The notes: generated from the sequence alone by a model not told the origin. Counted from the stretch's first letter, positions 1 through 10,564 are shown. The stretch: 64,000 nucleotides of DNA from Arctopsyche grandis (GCF_051622035.1 NC_135357.1:34065191-34129190); one strand, 5' to 3'. Made by a program: numbers and translations.

Positions 1-1
1 C

Positions 2-2743
2 AACTCCCTCCTCCAGCATCGACAAGCCTTCGCCCAAAGCGAACGGGACTTAAGCCAAGTCCATAAAGGGAGCCATCGAATAAATAGCGGCGACGCCGCC
101 CCCATCAAACAGGCCCATCGCAGAATACCGCTGCACAAGAAGACAGAGGTACGGTCCCTCATCAACGACTTGCTGACAAGACAAATCATCGAACCAGCAG
201 CCGGTCCCTGGGCCTCCCCCATCGTATTGGTCACGAAAAAGACCGGCGAGTTGCGCCTCTGCGTTGACTATCGTCGGTTAAACGCCGTGACAACGAAAGA
301 TTCGTTCCCGATGCCACGAATGGACGACGTTCTGGACAGACTCGCGGGTGCCAAATTTTTCTCGACGTTGGACCTGCAGAGTGGTTTTTGGCAAGTCCCA
401 GTCGAAGAGAAAGACCGACCAAAAACCGCCTTTACCACTGAATTTGGTCTGTTCCAATTCCGTGTCATGCCTTTCGGCCTCTGCAACGCGCCTGCCACAT
501 TCTCCCGGCTAATGGAAGACATTCTCGGCGACCTGACCGGATCAACCTTGGTATATCTCGACGACATCATCATATATAGTCCGACCCCAGAGGCCCACTT
601 GGAACACATCCAGACGGTCCTCAAACGCCTACTTGCGGTCGGACTCAAAATAAATACGCGGAAGTGCCAGCTGTTTAGGAATGAGGTCTGCTTCCTTGGC
701 CATAAAATCAGCTCCCACGGCGTCTGCACGGATCCAGAGAAGACAAAAGCCGTGAGAGAGTGGCCCACCCCCAAATCGAAGGCACAACTCCGCAGCTTCT
801 TAGGCCTCTGCACCTATTACCGGAGGTTTGTGCAAGGGTTTGCGCAAACGGCGAAACCACTGCATCGTCTCACGGAGGAGAAAACAGTCTTCACGTGGGA
901 CCAAGACTGTGAGCATGCCTTCAATGCCCTCAAAAACGCTCTGACAAATGCGGAAACAATGGCATTCCCCCGACCCGAGGGAATCTATATTCTGGACGCG
1001 GATGCCAGTCAACATGCCATCGGAGCCGTGCTCTCCCAAGTTCAAGACGGCGAGGAGAAGGTGATCGGGTACTATAGTCGCACCTTGAAGGCACCGGAAC
1101 GGAACTACTGCGTCACCCGGAAAGAGCTGCTCGCCATCGTCGACGCAGTAGAGCACTTCCACCACTACCTGTACGGAAGCCCCTTCACACTCCGAACCGA
1201 TCACGCCGCACTGACGTGGCTCCGCAGCTTCAGAAAACCTGAAGGTCAATGGGCCCGCTGGTTGCAACGACTGGGACAGTACCACATGGACGTACAGCAT
1301 CGAGCAGGGAAGAAACACGGCAACGCCGACGCCCTCTCTAGACGTCCATGTGACCCAGACTGCCCGAAATGCGCGAAAATAGAGAGTGAGCAAATAGCAC
1401 CCGAAGCCAAACTCGTCACTCTAGGGAACCCACAAAGTCCCCAGGCCACCGACTCCACAATCTCACGCTTCATCGCATGGAAAGAGTCCGGGAGACGACC
1501 ACTGTGGGAAGAAGTTTCGGCAGAAGAACCCGAAGTTCGGATTCTATGGGCCCAGTGGGACGCACTAACTGTCGACCAGGGTCAGCTCTTCCGGCGATGG
1601 GAAAGCCCAAACGGCGAGCGTCAGATCCTGCAATTGGTCATTCCCGAGAGCCACACAAATGAAATCCTATGGGAGATGCACAGTTCCCCGACTGGCGGAC
1701 ACTTCGGCGTCAATAAAACGCTAAAGAATGTCCGCCGCCGATACTACTGGCCAACATGCCGCCCCGACGTTATAAAATGGTGCGAAAAATGCCCCAGGTG
1801 TGCAGCGCAAAACGGACCACATACGAGGAACAGGGCGGCCATGCGGCAATACGTGTCAGGGGCACCGATGGACCGAATGGCGATCGACATATTGGGACCG
1901 CTACCGGTTACCAATAGGGGGAACCGTTACGTGCTAGTGGCCGCTGATTACTTCACAAAGTGGCCAGAAGCCATTCCCTTACCGGACCAAGAGGCGGAAA
2001 CGGTAGCGGAAGCCCTAGTAACCCATGTCTTCGCCAAACTGGGCACACCTCGAGAACTGCACTCCGATCAAGGCCGTAATTTTGAAGCCCGAGTCTTTGC
2101 CGAAACGCTAGATAAATTGGGCATCTGCAAAACTCGGACGACCCCTTACCACCCTCAGTCGGACGGGATGATCGAGAGGTTAAACCGCACTCTACTGGGA
2201 TACCTCCGGAAATTCCTGTCCTACTACGACGAGGAGGCAGAACGAGACTGGGACACGATGCTGTCCCCGTTCCTCATGGCTTACCGCTCAACCCCACACG
2301 ACGCGACAGGAGAGTCGCCAGCCCTGATGATGTTCGGCAGGGAAATGCGCCTTCCGCCCCAACTTATCTACGGCGGACCCCCGGACAGTATACCCGAGCA
2401 ATCAGCCCACAAATACGTCCAAAATCTCATAGAAGGGATGGCGGAAACGCACAAATTCGCTCGGAAACACCTCCAGAAGACGCATAAAAGAATGAAAGCG
2501 GCTTACGACGGGAGGATCTGGGAACCACGATACGAAGAGGGCGATCGCGTTTGGTTGCACAACCCAGCCAAGAAGCCCGGTCGCACCCTTAAACTCCAAT
2601 CCCCTTGGGAAGGTCCGTTCCGGATTATTAAGAGGATCAGCGACGTTGTCTATCGGATCCGCCGGGAAACAGGGAACTCCCGGTATCTGGTGGTACACGT
2701 CAACAGATTAGCGCGATACCTCGCAACACCGGATCCGATCTAA
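2..2743 (+). CDS. Ty3/gypsy retrotransposon pol polyprotein, 5' part outside window
   Basis: The frame is open from base 2 to a TAA at 2741-2743, so the true start (gag/protease side) lies left of the window; there is no need for an internal start near 170. Domains in order: reverse transcriptase with the YLDD catalytic box at about 551-568; RNase H with DADAS near 992 and the HRAGKKHGNADALSR end near 1297-1340; integrase with an HHCC zinc finger at about 1678-1803 and a DDE core (D in MAIDILG near 1884, D in HSDQGRNF near 2062, E in GMIERLNR near 2170). The C-terminal part resembles the chromatin-binding tail of many gypsy integrases. RT-RNaseH-IN order is that of Ty3/gypsy (Metaviridae), not copia. 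No stop or frameshift interrupts it, so the insertion looks young. Its family within Ty3/gypsy was not resolved. Confidence 0.95.
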   Translation, partial: NSLLQHRQAFAQSERDLSQVHKGSHRINSGDAAPIKQAHRRIPLHKKTEVRSLINDLLTRQIIEPAAGPWASPIVLVTKKTGELRLCVDYRRLNAVTTKDSFPMPRMDDVLDRLAGAKFFSTLDLQSGFWQVPVEEKDRPKTAFTTEFGLFQFRVMPFGLCNAPATFSRLMEDILGDLTGSTLVYLDDIIIYSPTPEAHLEHIQTVLKRLLAVGLKINTRKCQLFRNEVCFLGHKISSHGVCTDPEKTKAVREWPTPKSKAQLRSFLGLCTYYRRFVQGFAQTAKPLHRLTEEKTVFTWDQDCEHAFNALKNALTNAETMAFPRPEGIYILDADASQHAIGAVLSQVQDGEEKVIGYYSRTLKAPERNYCVTRKELLAIVDAVEHFHHYLYGSPFTLRTDHAALTWLRSFRKPEGQWARWLQRLGQYHMDVQHRAGKKHGNADALSRRPCDPDCPKCAKIESEQIAPEAKLVTLGNPQSPQATDSTISRFIAWKESGRRPLWEEVSAEEPEVRILWAQWDALTVDQGQLFRRWESPNGERQILQLVIPESHTNEILWEMHSSPTGGHFGVNKTLKNVRRRYYWPTCRPDVIKWCEKCPRCAAQNGPHTRNRAAMRQYVSGAPMDRMAIDILGPLPVTNRGNRYVLVAADYFTKWPEAIPLPDQEAETVAEALVTHVFAKLGTPRELHSDQGRNFEARVFAETLDKLGICKTRTTPYHPQSDGMIERLNRTLLGYLRKFLSYYDEEAERDWDTMLSPFLMAYRSTPHDATGESPALMMFGREMRLPPQLIYGGPPDSIPEQSAHKYVQNLIEGMAETHKFARKHLQKTHKRMKAAYDGRIWEPRYEEGDRVWLHNPAKKPGRTLKLQSPWEGPFRIIKRISDVVYRIRRETGNSRYLVVHVNRLARYLATPDPI

Positions 2744-2853
2744 AATTAAAACCCCGTATTGTATTTCCTTGTATTTGTTTATTTATTGTATTTCCTTGTA
2801 TTTGTTTGTATATGCTTTTGTACATTAATAAATCGCTCGAGACGACCGATCCT

Positions 2854-2867
2854 GAAGGAGAGGGCAG
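2854..2867 (+). promoter_or_regulatory. Polypurine tract of the gypsy element
   Basis: A nearly all-purine run (GAAGGAGAGGGCAG) lies directly before the LTR start. In LTR retrotransposons this is the primer for plus-strand DNA synthesis. The position fits; function is inferred. Confidence 0.7.
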
Positions 2868-3097
2868 TGTAACGTACGCCCCCGCAGCCGAAGGAGTGGG
2901 GGGAAACTACCCCCGCCCTCGGATGCTGGGGAGTGGGAGAAAGTACCGCTACTTTCTCAGCTATAAAAGAAGCGCCCTTTCCTTCGGAAGTCGAGTCGGA
3001 CCACAGCTTTCTCTGAGAACTGTCGTTTCCTTTAGACTCCCATCTCTGCTGGTCTTTCCCTGTTCAGTCAAAGCCACCCACTTCACCCCACGTTACA
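2868..3097 (+). repeat. 3' LTR of the gypsy element (230 bp)
   Basis: It starts TGTAACG and ends CGTTACA, a 7-bp terminal inverted repeat with TG...CA ends, directly after the polypurine tract and 124 bp after the pol stop. A TATA box (CTATAAAAG) at 2961-2969 is the likely LTR promoter. The 5' LTR is outside the window, so LTR divergence and the target duplication cannot be measured. Confidence 0.85.
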
Positions 3098-4150
3098 ATA
3101 TAAATAAATATATAAATTTTGAACCATTATGAATTCTTTATGTGTTCATGAAACGATATAAATAGATTGTTTACAATTATACATATATTATACATATATG
3201 AAACGTATATGCATATGTACACGTTGAAACAACACGAGTAATTATTTATAGCGCATATTCGCAGTTTCTTAACACATAGGATACCACGGGCTATTGCTAA
3301 AGAAACAGGCGTGCGGCGGGGAGAATTTGCGCTAATCTTTGCATAAAACTGTAACTGTTTAAAATGTCATATCTCTTTTACCAGTAAACGTATAAAAGTG
3401 AAATTTGAAATGCAGTTTCGTATGGACTATCTTAAAATTTCGTAATTGTAAAATCAGTAAAAGTCAAACTGTGAGTCGCGTACTAATAAAATAAATAATT
3501 AAAATGTGTATAAATATGGCAAATATACATATTTTATAAATAAACAAAAAAAATCTAGCAGCAGTGAACCTTTGTGTAACAAAAACAACAAATGTCGTTA
3601 TTTGAAACCTATAAATACAATGCAGTCAGATGCAATTCCATATGCGCTTTGGAATTGCCGACATCCAACAAGGTTAATCCTCTTTCGTCATAAATAACAA
3701 TATCAGTGAGAGAATTTTAGGACATCGGCAAAATCTAAGAGGAACATAAAACAGATGTGAGAAAAAAAAAAGGTCCCCCCAAAATGTGTTTATTACCTAG
3801 TGCAGTGGTTAGTAACCAGGAGTCAAGTGTAGGCAATAAATTACCGAAGAAATATAAAAGGGCACATAGTAAACAATGGTGATATTTTCTTCAGAACATG
3901 AATATAAAAAAAATCAAACATATTTATTCAACTAAAAACACAAAAAAAGCACTCACCCAGCAAACTGCACCCCTTATGTAGATATTCACATTTGATTGAT
4001 TGGTAGATATTTACACAATATTTATTTAAAAGTTTCCTTTATATTATAATATATTATCGATAAACTCACTTTATGTATATTTTAATTATTTACACACACA
4101 CACGTTATTTAAACACAATATGAAATTCGTACACTAATGAAATTTTATAT
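3098..4150. other. AT-rich spacer, no gene recognised
   Basis: Sequence between the gypsy LTR and the piggyBac transposase. Short open frames here lack codon bias or recognisable motifs. A segment near 3802-3826 (CAGTGGTTAGTAACC) recalls a hAT terminal repeat but no partner end was found. One terminal repeat of the piggyBac element should lie here or in 5900-6600; I could not match a pair next to TTAA. Confidence 0.5.
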
Positions 4151-5869
4151 CTAATATTTTTTTTTTGTATGGTAGTCTTGATAACACTTTCCAACATGTA
4201 GTGGAATTTTACATTGTTTACACATAAAAGCACTCAGTTTACGAATTTTTAGTTTTGCACACACTCGACAATTACGTCTCACTAATTTATTCGTTTTTTC
4301 ATTAGTTATTTTCACTAATTCATGATCTTTTATGAAACCACGTAGTCTTTCGTTCGGATCAATGCTGGGAGTCCTCGTCATGACAGAAGTTGAAGGTATA
4401 TTGGAATGTGTGTCTGATGTACCTGGTGTATTGGAAATGTTACTCTGAAGCCATGCCTCTGCGACTTTCAGCATAAACTCTTGGAATTTCCAATTCGTCC
4501 CATTCAACTTTTTGTGGATATGATAAGCGTTCAAAATTCCGCAATGCATCAGATACATTGCGGCTTTCTTCGTCCACTTGATGGTTTTCCGTGAAACGGG
4601 GTTGTACGATAGGTACTGATCCGCGAGATCGACTCCACCCATAAATTTATTATAGTCCATGATGCTGATTGGCTTCTTGATGGGTTGATTTGTTTTCCTG
4701 TCGATTTTGCCAGTTTCTACAATTTGCGCCTGATGGATGGTTGAAATAATTCTGACGTCTCGTTTTTTGTTTGTCTTCCAAATTTGAATCAATATATCCC
4801 CCTTTCTTCGATGTATTGATTCATGAATTTGTAAGCGGGCGTTTTTCAAAATTTGCGGTAAGCCACGATTTTTTCTAATAGTTCCGCATATTCTTGTTTT
4901 AGCTCCCAATAAATTGGTAGCTAAATTAACGCTATTGTAATAATTATCAGCGTAGACATTGTACCATTTATTTAAGTACGGAGATAACAAATCGGTGATA
5001 GTGTTATTCAAAGAAGTACCTACACCCGAATACAATTTGAAATTACAAATATAGCCACTTTTTGCTTCACATATCATCCTATTTAGAATCCCGTACTTAA
5101 CGATCTTCATAGGGTTATACACCTTGCATTTGAGGCGCCCCCTCCACGGTATCATGCCTTCGTCCAAAGACAGGTTTTGCGTCGGTGTGTACGTCTCTTG
5201 AAACTTTTTCGTGAAGTAGTCTATTATGTTTTGAATTTTAATTAGGCGATTTGGACTGCCGGTCGGAATCTTCTCATTGTCAGAAAAGTGGAGATACCTT
5301 AAAATCTGCTGAAATCTATTTCTGCTCATCGTCTTTCGAAAATATGGAGTTTCGATAAGAGGATTGGTGCTCCAATAGTCGCTGATGGAATTTTTTCTGA
5401 CAATAGCCATTATCAGAACTAATCCGAACCATTTTTTTAGCTCGGGAACGAGAACATCTCTCCATTTTCGCGAGTGTGTGGAAGTTGGATATTTGATATT
5501 ATTTTTGGCATAATATCGGTTTGTCTCCTCGGCTATAATACCAAATAAATCATCTCCAATGAAGAGTGAAGTCACGTCTCCCACGTTAGATGGATTATCA
5601 GGAAAAATGTTCAATCCTGGTAGTCCTTCAAAGCTGTTGAGATTTCTAGGAGGATCAAATTCGGACCAATCCAATGTCACATCAGGGATACCTTCTTCTG
5701 AAGAATTTTCAGATTCTGACTGGTTGACACGTGGTTCTGAAGTTTCTGACTCAGAATCTCCACTTTCTTGGACATAAGCCTCATCGATGTCTTCTTCACC
5801 TTCGCTAGGAGGTTGAGAAAGTTGGTCTTCGAAAGTCTCGTCAAAAAATGAATCTTCTCTCTCAGCCAT
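4151..5869 (-). CDS. piggyBac-family transposase, intact
   Basis: A 572-residue protein if translation starts at the Met at 5867-5869 (MAERED...); a Met 10 codons upstream (5899) is also in frame but less typical. Family features: an acidic Ser/Glu/Asp-rich N-terminus (about 1-70); a DDE_Tnp_1_7 core with three candidate catalytic aspartates at D236 (SLDEGM), D308 (YADNYY) and D414 (GGVDLADQ); and a C-terminal Cys/His cluster with CRVC, CKQC and a final HVGKCYQDYH, the DNA-binding region of the family. PiggyBac transposases cut and paste DNA at TTAA sites without leaving footprints. Length matches the usual 560-600 residues and no stop or frameshift interrupts it, so the copy may be recent or domesticated. 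Its terminal inverted repeats were not identified. Confidence 0.93.
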   Translation of the reverse strand: MAEREDSFFDETFEDQLSQPPSEGEEDIDEAYVQESGDSESETSEPRVNQSESENSSEEGIPDVTLDWSEFDPPRNLNSFEGLPGLNIFPDNPSNVGDVTSLFIGDDLFGIIAEETNRYYAKNNIKYPTSTHSRKWRDVLVPELKKWFGLVLIMAIVRKNSISDYWSTNPLIETPYFRKTMSRNRFQQILRYLHFSDNEKIPTGSPNRLIKIQNIIDYFTKKFQETYTPTQNLSLDEGMIPWRGRLKCKVYNPMKIVKYGILNRMICEAKSGYICNFKLYSGVGTSLNNTITDLLSPYLNKWYNVYADNYYNSVNLATNLLGAKTRICGTIRKNRGLPQILKNARLQIHESIHRRKGDILIQIWKTNKKRDVRIISTIHQAQIVETGKIDRKTNQPIKKPISIMDYNKFMGGVDLADQYLSYNPVSRKTIKWTKKAAMYLMHCGILNAYHIHKKLNGTNWKFQEFMLKVAEAWLQSNISNTPGTSDTHSNIPSTSVMTRTPSIDPNERLRGFIKDHELVKITNEKTNKLVRRNCRVCAKLKIRKLSAFMCKQCKIPLHVGKCYQDYHTKKKY

Positions 5870-5899
5870 TTTATAACGATAACACAAAACAGAAAACAC

Positions 5900-7182
5900 G
5901 AAATTTCACAATAAAATCAGAGTTTTATAAAATAGTCACAAAAACACAAAATCCATTTATAACAATAACACAACAGAAAACACGAAATTTCACAATATAA
6001 TCCAAAAGAGTTTCACAAAAACACAAAATCCAAAAAATAGAATCCAAAAAGCATCGAAAATCAAAATAGTCAAAGATATCAAATAGAACACGAAATCTAA
6101 AAAATAACGCGTATATTTATCGATAAACGTTTCCTCGTCACGGTCAGAAAAGGACTGAAATGATCTCGACCTTTCTGAAAATATAGCACCCTTATTTTTT
6201 TCTACCTATATCTTTTCTACGAATTAGTAAATATGTCAATAGAAAAAAAATCTGTTATGCATATGTGAACATATGTGAGCTTTCGCTGGTTTCGAACCTC
6301 TGAAAAGGTCGATGACGATCTGTTCTATTATTTTTACAAGCCTCCTATACGCTTTAGTTAAATAAAATAAAATTTGAGACATCTTCGGCATAACCAAAGA
6401 AATATTTTGTAAATTTAAAGAAATATTTGGTACATTTGCTATAGTCCAGTTTCTAACCTTCTGGATTTTTCAGTATCGACTATTTTTAAATTATTTTAGT
6501 TAAATATCACCAACGACATCTTTTACTAAGTTTTTGAATATCTCAAAATTTTCTTTATTCTATCACATCTTCTGTCATTCGGTTAAATTGGGAAATAATT
6601 CATACCCTTTTAAGCCCGCTTTTAAGGCCAACAAAGTTGATTCATAAAGCCCTCAGCGTGAGACTACTACCCATCCAAAAACAAAAATGAATATTTCCAT
6701 ATCACGAATGGTGGATATTGAGGAGGAGACATGATCTTAATTTGGGGCAGATCTTAAAATTAAAATTTTAAAAAATCGTAGCTACTAAAAAGATGCAAAT
6801 GGCCTCTGCGAACAACGTGATTGTCACAAAATAAAATACATCATATGAACCCATGCGCTTTTGATGCAGCTTAATTGCGCTTCAGTACGTAACGAATAGT
6901 GTAATTAATTTCTTGGGATGATGACTTATCAAATCGAGATGAATTCTATGAAATAGTCCTTTTAGACGCCTCTCACTAATAAGGGGATGTTGCCGATATT
7001 GTTGTTTACGTTTATCTTTTGATTTTAAGCGCAACAACAAAGCCAAAAACGCGGCAAAAAGCGCGTTGTATGTACGCTGCCGTCGGGCGCTTCTCGGCGC
7101 TCAACGCCGCGTGTGTACTAGCTGTTAGGGTGAACACCACTGTATGTACATATGTTTAATTTGTACACATTTGTACCGATGC
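5900..7182. other. AT-rich spacer
   Basis: No gene recognised. The first 250 bases contain two similar A-rich segments (AACACAAAACAGAAAACACG near 5880 and a close copy near 5965). The rest shows no long open frame or repeat family seen elsewhere in the window. Confidence 0.45.
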
Positions 7183-7424
7183 GGTGCAAACGATCGACAA
7201 GCGCCAGACAGGCTGAACCACAGATTAACGACACGTGTACCTTATGCGTGCGCACTGCTCGCACTTACACTAAGCGAAATCTACCCGAAGTCCCGACATA
7301 CCTACCCTGTATACGTTATGTGCTTCTGATACTTTGGTTCCGAATTTTGCCTTATTAAACTCGCCAGAAAGATCCAACTCAATTTTAATAATTACCATTT
7401 TAATAATTGCACCTGTGCGCCCGC

Positions 7425-7720
7425 AGCGCACCCAGCGCCCCCAATGCCTTCGGCACCCCGGGGCCTTCGCCCCCCAGCACCGCCGACGCCTTTGGCGCCC
7501 CCAGCGCCCCCGATGCCTTCGGCACCCCGGGGCCTGAAAAAACTGGGAAACTGAAAAAATGAAAAAAATTAAAAAAAATTAAAAAACTGAAAAAATTAAA
7601 AAAAAGGAAAAAAATGAAAAAAATGAAAAAATTAAAAAAAAAAAAGAAAAATGAAAAATATGAAAAAAAAAAATTTGTTCCCCATACTGGTTGACGGTTG
7701 ATCGTCCGTCACATATATGT
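7425..7720. repeat. GC-rich minisatellite followed by A-rich TGAAAAAA array
   Basis: Bases 7425-7535 hold GC-rich units built on CCTTCGGCACCCCGGGGCCT and CAGCGCCCCCGATGCC. They pass abruptly into an A-rich array (TGAAAAAA/TTAAAAAA variants, about 7536-7672), then a conserved motif GTTCCCCATACTGGTTGACG. The same order occurs at 9495-10156, and the last two modules recur at 63530-63645. Frames through the GC-rich part encode only low-complexity Ala/Pro repeats and are not genes. Confidence 0.8.
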
Positions 7721-7740
7721 ATTTTTTTTTTATTTTACAT

Positions 7741-8154
7741 ATATACCAGGAAGGCCTTACAGGTAAATCCCAATGCGCCTTCCTGGCCAATTACAAATAC
7801 AAATGCAGCATTTTTTTTATTATAAGTCGTTGAATTGCGAGACACTGAAAAAACTCGCAAATTAACGAGACATCTATGAATTGTACATAAATTTTTATTG
7901 TACATCCATCAAATTTCAAATAGTGGTGACATAGTAGGTAGGAAGGATTTTTAGCCAATTTTTTTTTTCCGGGAACCGTTTTAACAATGAAATCAGAGAA
8001 AATTGGTAAACTCTGATAGGAAACGATCAACCTGGAGTTACAAATCCAGGTCTGACCAACAGCATACTCTGAAAAATTAATTTTCATTCAGGGATAGAAC
8101 CCGGCACCTTCTTGACGGTAAGCAGAAGCTTAACGTCCGAGCTATGCTGCTGGC
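7741..8154 (-). mobile_element. tRNA-derived SINE, near full length
   Basis: Read on the minus strand: a tRNA-like head (GCCAGCAGCATAGCTCGG, then a B-box-like GGTTCTATCCC), a body with GATCGTTTCCTATCAGAGTT, and a 3' end with inverted arms CCAGGAAGGC...GCCTTCCTGG. Further copies lie at 18840, 41262, 50450, 51060, 51565, 53645, 58150 and 61192. The head carries pol III promoter boxes, but this is a dispersed repeat and not a tRNA gene. Confidence 0.85.
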
Positions 8155-8227
8155 TATACAAATATATATACAAATATACAAATATATTTAGCGACAGTCC
8201 GTTTTTATATATATAATAATATATAAT
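8155..8227. repeat. AT repeat with GCGACAGTCCGTTTTTATAT motif
   Basis: Short tandem ATACAAAT units followed by TTTAGCGACAGTCCG. The same motif follows the A-rich arrays at about 10190 and 63736, so it is a module of the tandem-array repeat family. The small LTR element is inserted at its right edge. Confidence 0.7.
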
Positions 8228-8387
8228 TGTGGCGGCTCGCTTATACGACATGGTCGAGTTTGGTTGCCTTCCTGCGAGTGGGGACCAACCCGGCTGGGTT
8301 CGGACAGCTGCTACTCACTCTGTCTTCAGCTGTCATATAATAAACACGTGCATTAACATGCCAGTCGTCTCATTCGTTCATCCTCCA
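8228..8387 (+). repeat. 5' LTR of the TRIM-like element
   Basis: Begins TGTGGCGGCTCGC and ends TTCATCCTCCA. It carries an AATAAA hexamer at about 8339-8344 that could act as poly(A) signal. Identical to 9162-9321. Confidence 0.88.
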
Positions 8388-9161
8388 TACTGGTGACCCC
8401 CGACATCGAGCCACGCAGCCTCGATCAATTTCAACATGCCGCTCATCCCTGCCTCGCCGAGTCAGGCGGGAGAAGCTACCCGCCGCGCCCCCATCGCCAT
8501 CAACAGAGCGCGTCGCGGCCCGCGGGTGACAATAAACGAGCAGACACGCCTACCTACCTACCTACCTACCTACCGACGTCCAGCCACAACGTCGACGACA
8601 GGTGCTTTTAAAAAATGGGGGAGCGAATGAGACGACGATCGTGACAGCTGGATGTGGAGTCATGCGCGATCCACTACACATAGAACGGTCATCCAGCACC
8701 ACAAGACATACACCACCTCAGCACCATCATCATCATCATCATCATCAAGGCCCCGTCCGTCTCCACGAGCGTCGTCACGCCGAGACGGGCGGTAGCGCTA
8801 CAACACCTCCACGAGCCACAACGACTCACAGTCCAGCTCGGAGTATCATCAACCACATCGATGCCCCTGCCGCCCCCGCCGCCCCACCAACCGACATCAG
8901 CCTCGGAAGAGCGGCGCCGCCGCAGCATCGCATCGCGCGACCATCGGACCACCCACCGTCCTGCTCGCGACGTCACCGCCCTCGAATCTACCGACCATTC
9001 AGGGCGGTACACCTATGTACACAGCGGATGACCCACGTCAACATAATTTTTTTCTCCCCACTCAATAATTTTTTTCCTTTTTTGTGTAACAATAACTTTT
9101 TTTCTTTTGTAAAATTTGTTTCTTTGTAATTTTGGTATCGCTGATGCTGGGGGGGGAGTGA

Positions 9162-9321
9162 TGTGGCGGCTCGCTTATACGACATGGTCGAGTTTGGTTG
9201 CCTTCCTGCGAGTGGGGACCAACCCGGCTGGGTTCGGACAGCTGCTACTCACTCTGTCTTCAGCTGTCATATAATAAACACGTGCATTAACATGCCAGTC
9301 GTCTCATTCGTTCATCCTCCA
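9162..9321 (+). repeat. 3' LTR of the TRIM-like element
   Basis: Identical copy of 8228-8387, directly after a G-rich polypurine tract at 9148-9161. Identity of the two LTRs indicates recent insertion. Confidence 0.88.
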
Positions 9322-9494
9322 TATAATATATAATATATAACACTAGTGTTGGACCCGTTGATTTCAACGGGTGGTTTCGAAAAGGAATTGAAACTCGAAT
9401 AAAAATAAAGTTAAAGATATTGAATCGACTGGTTTCGGAAAGAAATTGATGCACGAATTACGAAGTGATTACGAATTACGAACTACGTTTTGTG

Positions 9495-9880
9495 CATCGC
9501 CGACCTCCTGACGCCTTTGCCCCCGATGCCTCCGTCGCTCCGGGGCCTTCGGCCCCAGCGCCGCCGACGCCTCCGGCGCCCCCGACGCCTTTGGCACCCC
9601 GGGGGCTTCGCCCCCAGCGCCGCCGACGCCTCCGGCGCCCCCAGCACCCCCGATGCCTTCGGCACCCCGGGGGCTTCGCCCCCAGCGCCGCCGACGCCTC
9701 CGGCGCCCCCAGCCCCCCCGATGCCTTCGGCACCCCGGGGGCTTCGCCCCCAGCGTCCCCGATGCCTTCGGCATCCCGTGGGCTTCGCCCCCAGCGCCGC
9801 CGACGCCTCCGGCGCCCCCAGCGCCCCGATGCCTTTGGCACCCCGGGGGCTTCGCCCCCAGCGCCGCCAGCGCCCCCGGC
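9495..9880. repeat. GC-rich minisatellite
   Basis: About six units of roughly 60-70 bp, each combining GCGCCGCCGACGCC, GATGCCTTCGGCACCCC and GGGGGCTTCGCCCCCAGC. The last string is a perfect short palindrome, so single strands could form stacked hairpins. All six frames stay open only because the repeat lacks stops; this is not evidence of coding. Confidence 0.92.
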
Positions 9881-10115
9881 AATGAAAAAACTGAAAAAAT
9901 GAAAAAAATGAAAAAAATGAAAAACTGAAAAAATGAAAAAAATGAAAAAACTGAAAAAATGAAAAAAATGAAAAAACTGAAAAAATGAAAAAAATGAAAA
10001 AAATGAAAAAACTGAAAAAATGAAAAAAATGAAAAAACTGAAAAAATGAAAAAAATGAAAAAACTGAAAAAATGAAAAAAATTAAAAAACTGAAAAATAT
10101 GAAAAAAAAAAAAAA
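9881..10115. repeat. A-rich TGAAAAAA/CTGAAAAAA array
   Basis: Tandem array of 8-10 bp units, ATGAAAAA with CTGAAAAA variants, strongly strand-asymmetric (almost no C or T). It starts directly at the end of the GC-rich minisatellite. Confidence 0.93.
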
Positions 10116-10218
10116 TTTGTTCCCCATACTGGTTGATGGTTGATCGTCCGTCACATACAAATATACAAATATACAAATATATTTAGCGACAGTCCGTTTT
10201 TATATATAGTATAATAAT

Positions 10219-10354
<136 letters not shown>

Positions 10355-10510
10355 ACATATATTTGTGACGGACGATCAACTATTAACCAGTATGGGGAAC
10401 CATCTTTCTTTCCGAAACCAGTCGGTTCAATATCTTTAACTTTATTTTTATTCGAGTTTCAATTCCTTTTCGAAACCACCCGTTGAAATCAACGGGCCCA
10501 ACACTAGTCA

Positions 10511-10564
10511 TAAATAAAGCACGTGCATCAACATGCCAGTCGTCTCATTCGTTCATCCCCCATA
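10511..10564 (+). repeat. Fragment of TRIM-like LTR 3' end
   Basis: The segment AACATGCCAGTCGTCTCATT and its surroundings match the last 50 bp of the LTRs at 8228 and 9162 with a few differences. The rest of the LTR is missing. Confidence 0.8.

Larger units (their letters stand above)
8228..9321 (+). mobile_element. Small non-autonomous LTR retrotransposon (TRIM-like), 1.09 kb
   Basis: Two direct LTRs (8228-8387 and 9162-9321, 160 bp, TG...CA) are identical base for base as read by eye. A primer-binding-like TGGTGACCCCCGACATCGAG follows the 5' LTR at 8391, and a purine tract (GGGGGGGGAGTGA) precedes the 3' LTR. Flanking TATAAT (8222-8227 and 9322-9327) may be a 4-6 bp target duplication, though the AT-rich context makes this uncertain. 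The 0.77-kb interior has no protein-coding domains. One frame just before 9030 ends in HSGRYTYVHSG and a stop, which recalls the C-terminus of some gypsy pol proteins, so the element is probably a deletion derivative. Movement would need enzymes from an autonomous relative. Confidence 0.88.

Noticed and set aside
8602-9129. 175-codon frame with a His run inside the TRIM-like element
   Set aside because: It lies between LTRs, the His run is a CAT microsatellite, and no gag, protease or other domain is recognisable.
9469-10176. Long overlapping open frames on both strands across the GC-rich and A-rich arrays
   Set aside because: They are open only because the tandem units lack stops; the predicted products are Ala/Pro/Gly or Phe/Lys homopolymer-like, and six frames are open at once.
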